Source: CAWGET01 sp963821715 (lineage in GTDB: Bacteria; Bacteroidota; Ignavibacteria; Ignavibacteriales; Melioribacteraceae). From it: a stretch of DNA of 64,000 bases. The stretch lies in the NCBI GenBank assembly GCA_963821715.1, contig CAWGET010000005.1, forward strand, positions 156,948-220,947, read 5' to 3'. The notes under the pieces are model-generated. The model was not told the origin of the DNA, ran no database searches, and saw only the letters and a list, made by a program, of their open reading frames with translations. Below, in pieces: positions 63,388 through 64,000 of this stretch (position 1 is the first letter of the stretch; the number at the start of each line of letters is the position of its first letter). The position numbers were made by a program, and so were the translations under genes.

Positions 63388-64000
63388 ATGGCAAAAGAAA
63401 TAGATGCGAACCCATCCGAGATTAAAGATTATATTAATTTGATCAAAGAAAAGCCTGTTCCTAAATCTTTTTATTTTGTTCTGATATTCCTGCCTGTTTT
63501 GTTTTTCGTTCTGCTTGAATTTGGACTTAGGCTTTTTAACTATGGAGACGATTACTCTCAGTGGGTTCCGGTTACAAAAACTCAGATGGGATTGAACCCT
63601 GAAATAGGAAGAAAATATTTTCAATCCACAAACGCATTGCCGGAATCTATTCAGGATGTGTTCGACAAAGAGAAGCAGGATAATTCATTCAGAGTTTTTG
63701 TTTTGGGAGGAAGCAGCGCAGCCGGTTATCCTTTCATGCCGCTCGGGTCGTTTTCGCGTTATATTGATCAACGGTTAAAGCATGTTTATCCCGAAAGCAA
63801 AGTTGAGGTAGTAAATCTTAGTCTTACTGCGGTAAACAGTTATACAATAAGGGATTTTATTCCGGAGGTACTAGAACAGAAACCCGACCTGATGATAATC
63901 TATGCCGGACATAATGAATTTTACGGCGCTCTCGGAGTCGGCTCAATGGAATCGCTCGGAACTTCGAGAACTGTTGTTAACGCGCTGCTCTATTTGGAAA
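63388..64000 (+). CDS. SGNH-hydrolase-like membrane-anchored protein, partial
   Basis: An open frame from ATG 63388 runs off the window end (204 aa seen). It starts with a short cytoplasmic part, then one membrane helix (FYFVLIFLPVLFFVLLEFGL). It continues with the SGNH/GDSL-type block I FRVFVLGGSSAAGYPF (Ser in GGSS), block II VVNLSLTAVNSYT and block III IIYAGHNEFYGAL. Proteins of this layout often carry TPRs further on. The substrate is unknown. Confidence 0.75.
   Translation, partial: MAKEIDANPSEIKDYINLIKEKPVPKSFYFVLIFLPVLFFVLLEFGLRLFNYGDDYSQWVPVTKTQMGLNPEIGRKYFQSTNALPESIQDVFDKEKQDNSFRVFVLGGSSAAGYPFMPLGSFSRYIDQRLKHVYPESKVEVVNLSLTAVNSYTIRDFIPEVLEQKPDLMIIYAGHNEFYGALGVGSMESLGTSRTVVNALLYLE

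Noticed and set aside
1..64000. CRISPR arrays, tRNA and rRNA genes, prophage or insertion sequence
   Set aside because: No regularly spaced long repeats with unique spacers, no cloverleaf or rRNA segment, and no transposase or integrase reading frame was recognised. The tandem arrays have no spacers.

Overview
The window looks like a chromosomal segment of an Ignavibacteria-type bacterium (Bacteroidota/Chlorobiota group). The DNA is AT-rich. At least three large secreted proteins, one of them inactivated here, end in the type IX secretion (T9SS type A) sorting domain with the NYPNPFNPST signature, and some promoters carry a TAnnTTTG element. Flagellin, FliS, an MCP and CheW indicate a motile cell. 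No rRNA, tRNA, CRISPR array, prophage or insertion-sequence transposase was recognised.

Layout. 0-4.4 kb: flagellar filament locus (TPR protein, TPR-linked GT2 glycosyltransferase, flagellin, FliS). 5-11.4 kb (minus): two T9SS-exported proteins, a frameshifted M6-like metalloprotease and a Ycf48/BNR-like protein. 11.9-15.4 kb (minus): Rad50/SbcC and Mre11/SbcD, translationally coupled. 15.7-16.6 kb: manganese catalase. 17-32.9 kb: a complete [NiFe]-hydrogenase island with maturation genes hypA-B-F-C-D-E, a lipoprotein with one c-type haem site, a sigma-54 activator, then the structural operon (81-aa protein, large subunit, maturation protease, Tat-exported small subunit, HybA-like Fe-S protein, HybB/NrfD-like membrane subunit, nickel permease, small membrane protein, SDR/RsbRD-like fusion). 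32.9-37.3 kb (minus): a heavily frameshifted BNR/PKD/T9SS protein. 37.8-45.8 kb: beta-carbonic anhydrase, triple rhodanese, AHSA1 protein, XRE/membrane-protein pair, cold-shock protein, LytS/LytR-type two-component pair, DUF1684 protein. 46-55 kb: polysaccharide deacetylase, PHP-kinase fusion, beta-CASP nuclease, DUF937 protein, Nudix, YihY, S9 peptidase. 55-60 kb: receiver-kinase, porin-like protein, MCP, CheW. 60-64 kb: decayed T9SS tail, small hypotheticals, frameshifted GH13 lipoprotein and the start of an SGNH-type protein.

The most coherent system is hydrogen uptake. Just after the sigma-54 activator gene lie two near-palindromic sites centred 21 bp apart, then about 55 bp later a canonical -24/-12 promoter directly in front of the hydrogenase operon. 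Activator, enhancer and promoter are therefore contiguous, and the operon carries its own nickel permease and protease next to a full hyp set. The operon ends in a dehydratase/epimerase fused to an RsbRD_N-like helical domain, whose role is unknown.

Two window-wide patterns stand out. (1) Intergenic regions contain degenerate 7-bp-period tandem repeats (at least six places), 12-13-bp arrays, REP-like palindromes and large nested inverted repeats. (2) Many coding regions are interrupted by single-base frameshifts (M6 protease, hypF, BNR/PKD protein, DUF1684, beta-CASP, MCP, GH13, two small genes) while neighbours are intact. This suggests indel errors in the sequence, at least for conserved genes such as hypF, though real decay is visible in the T9SS remnant at 60.1-60.4 kb.
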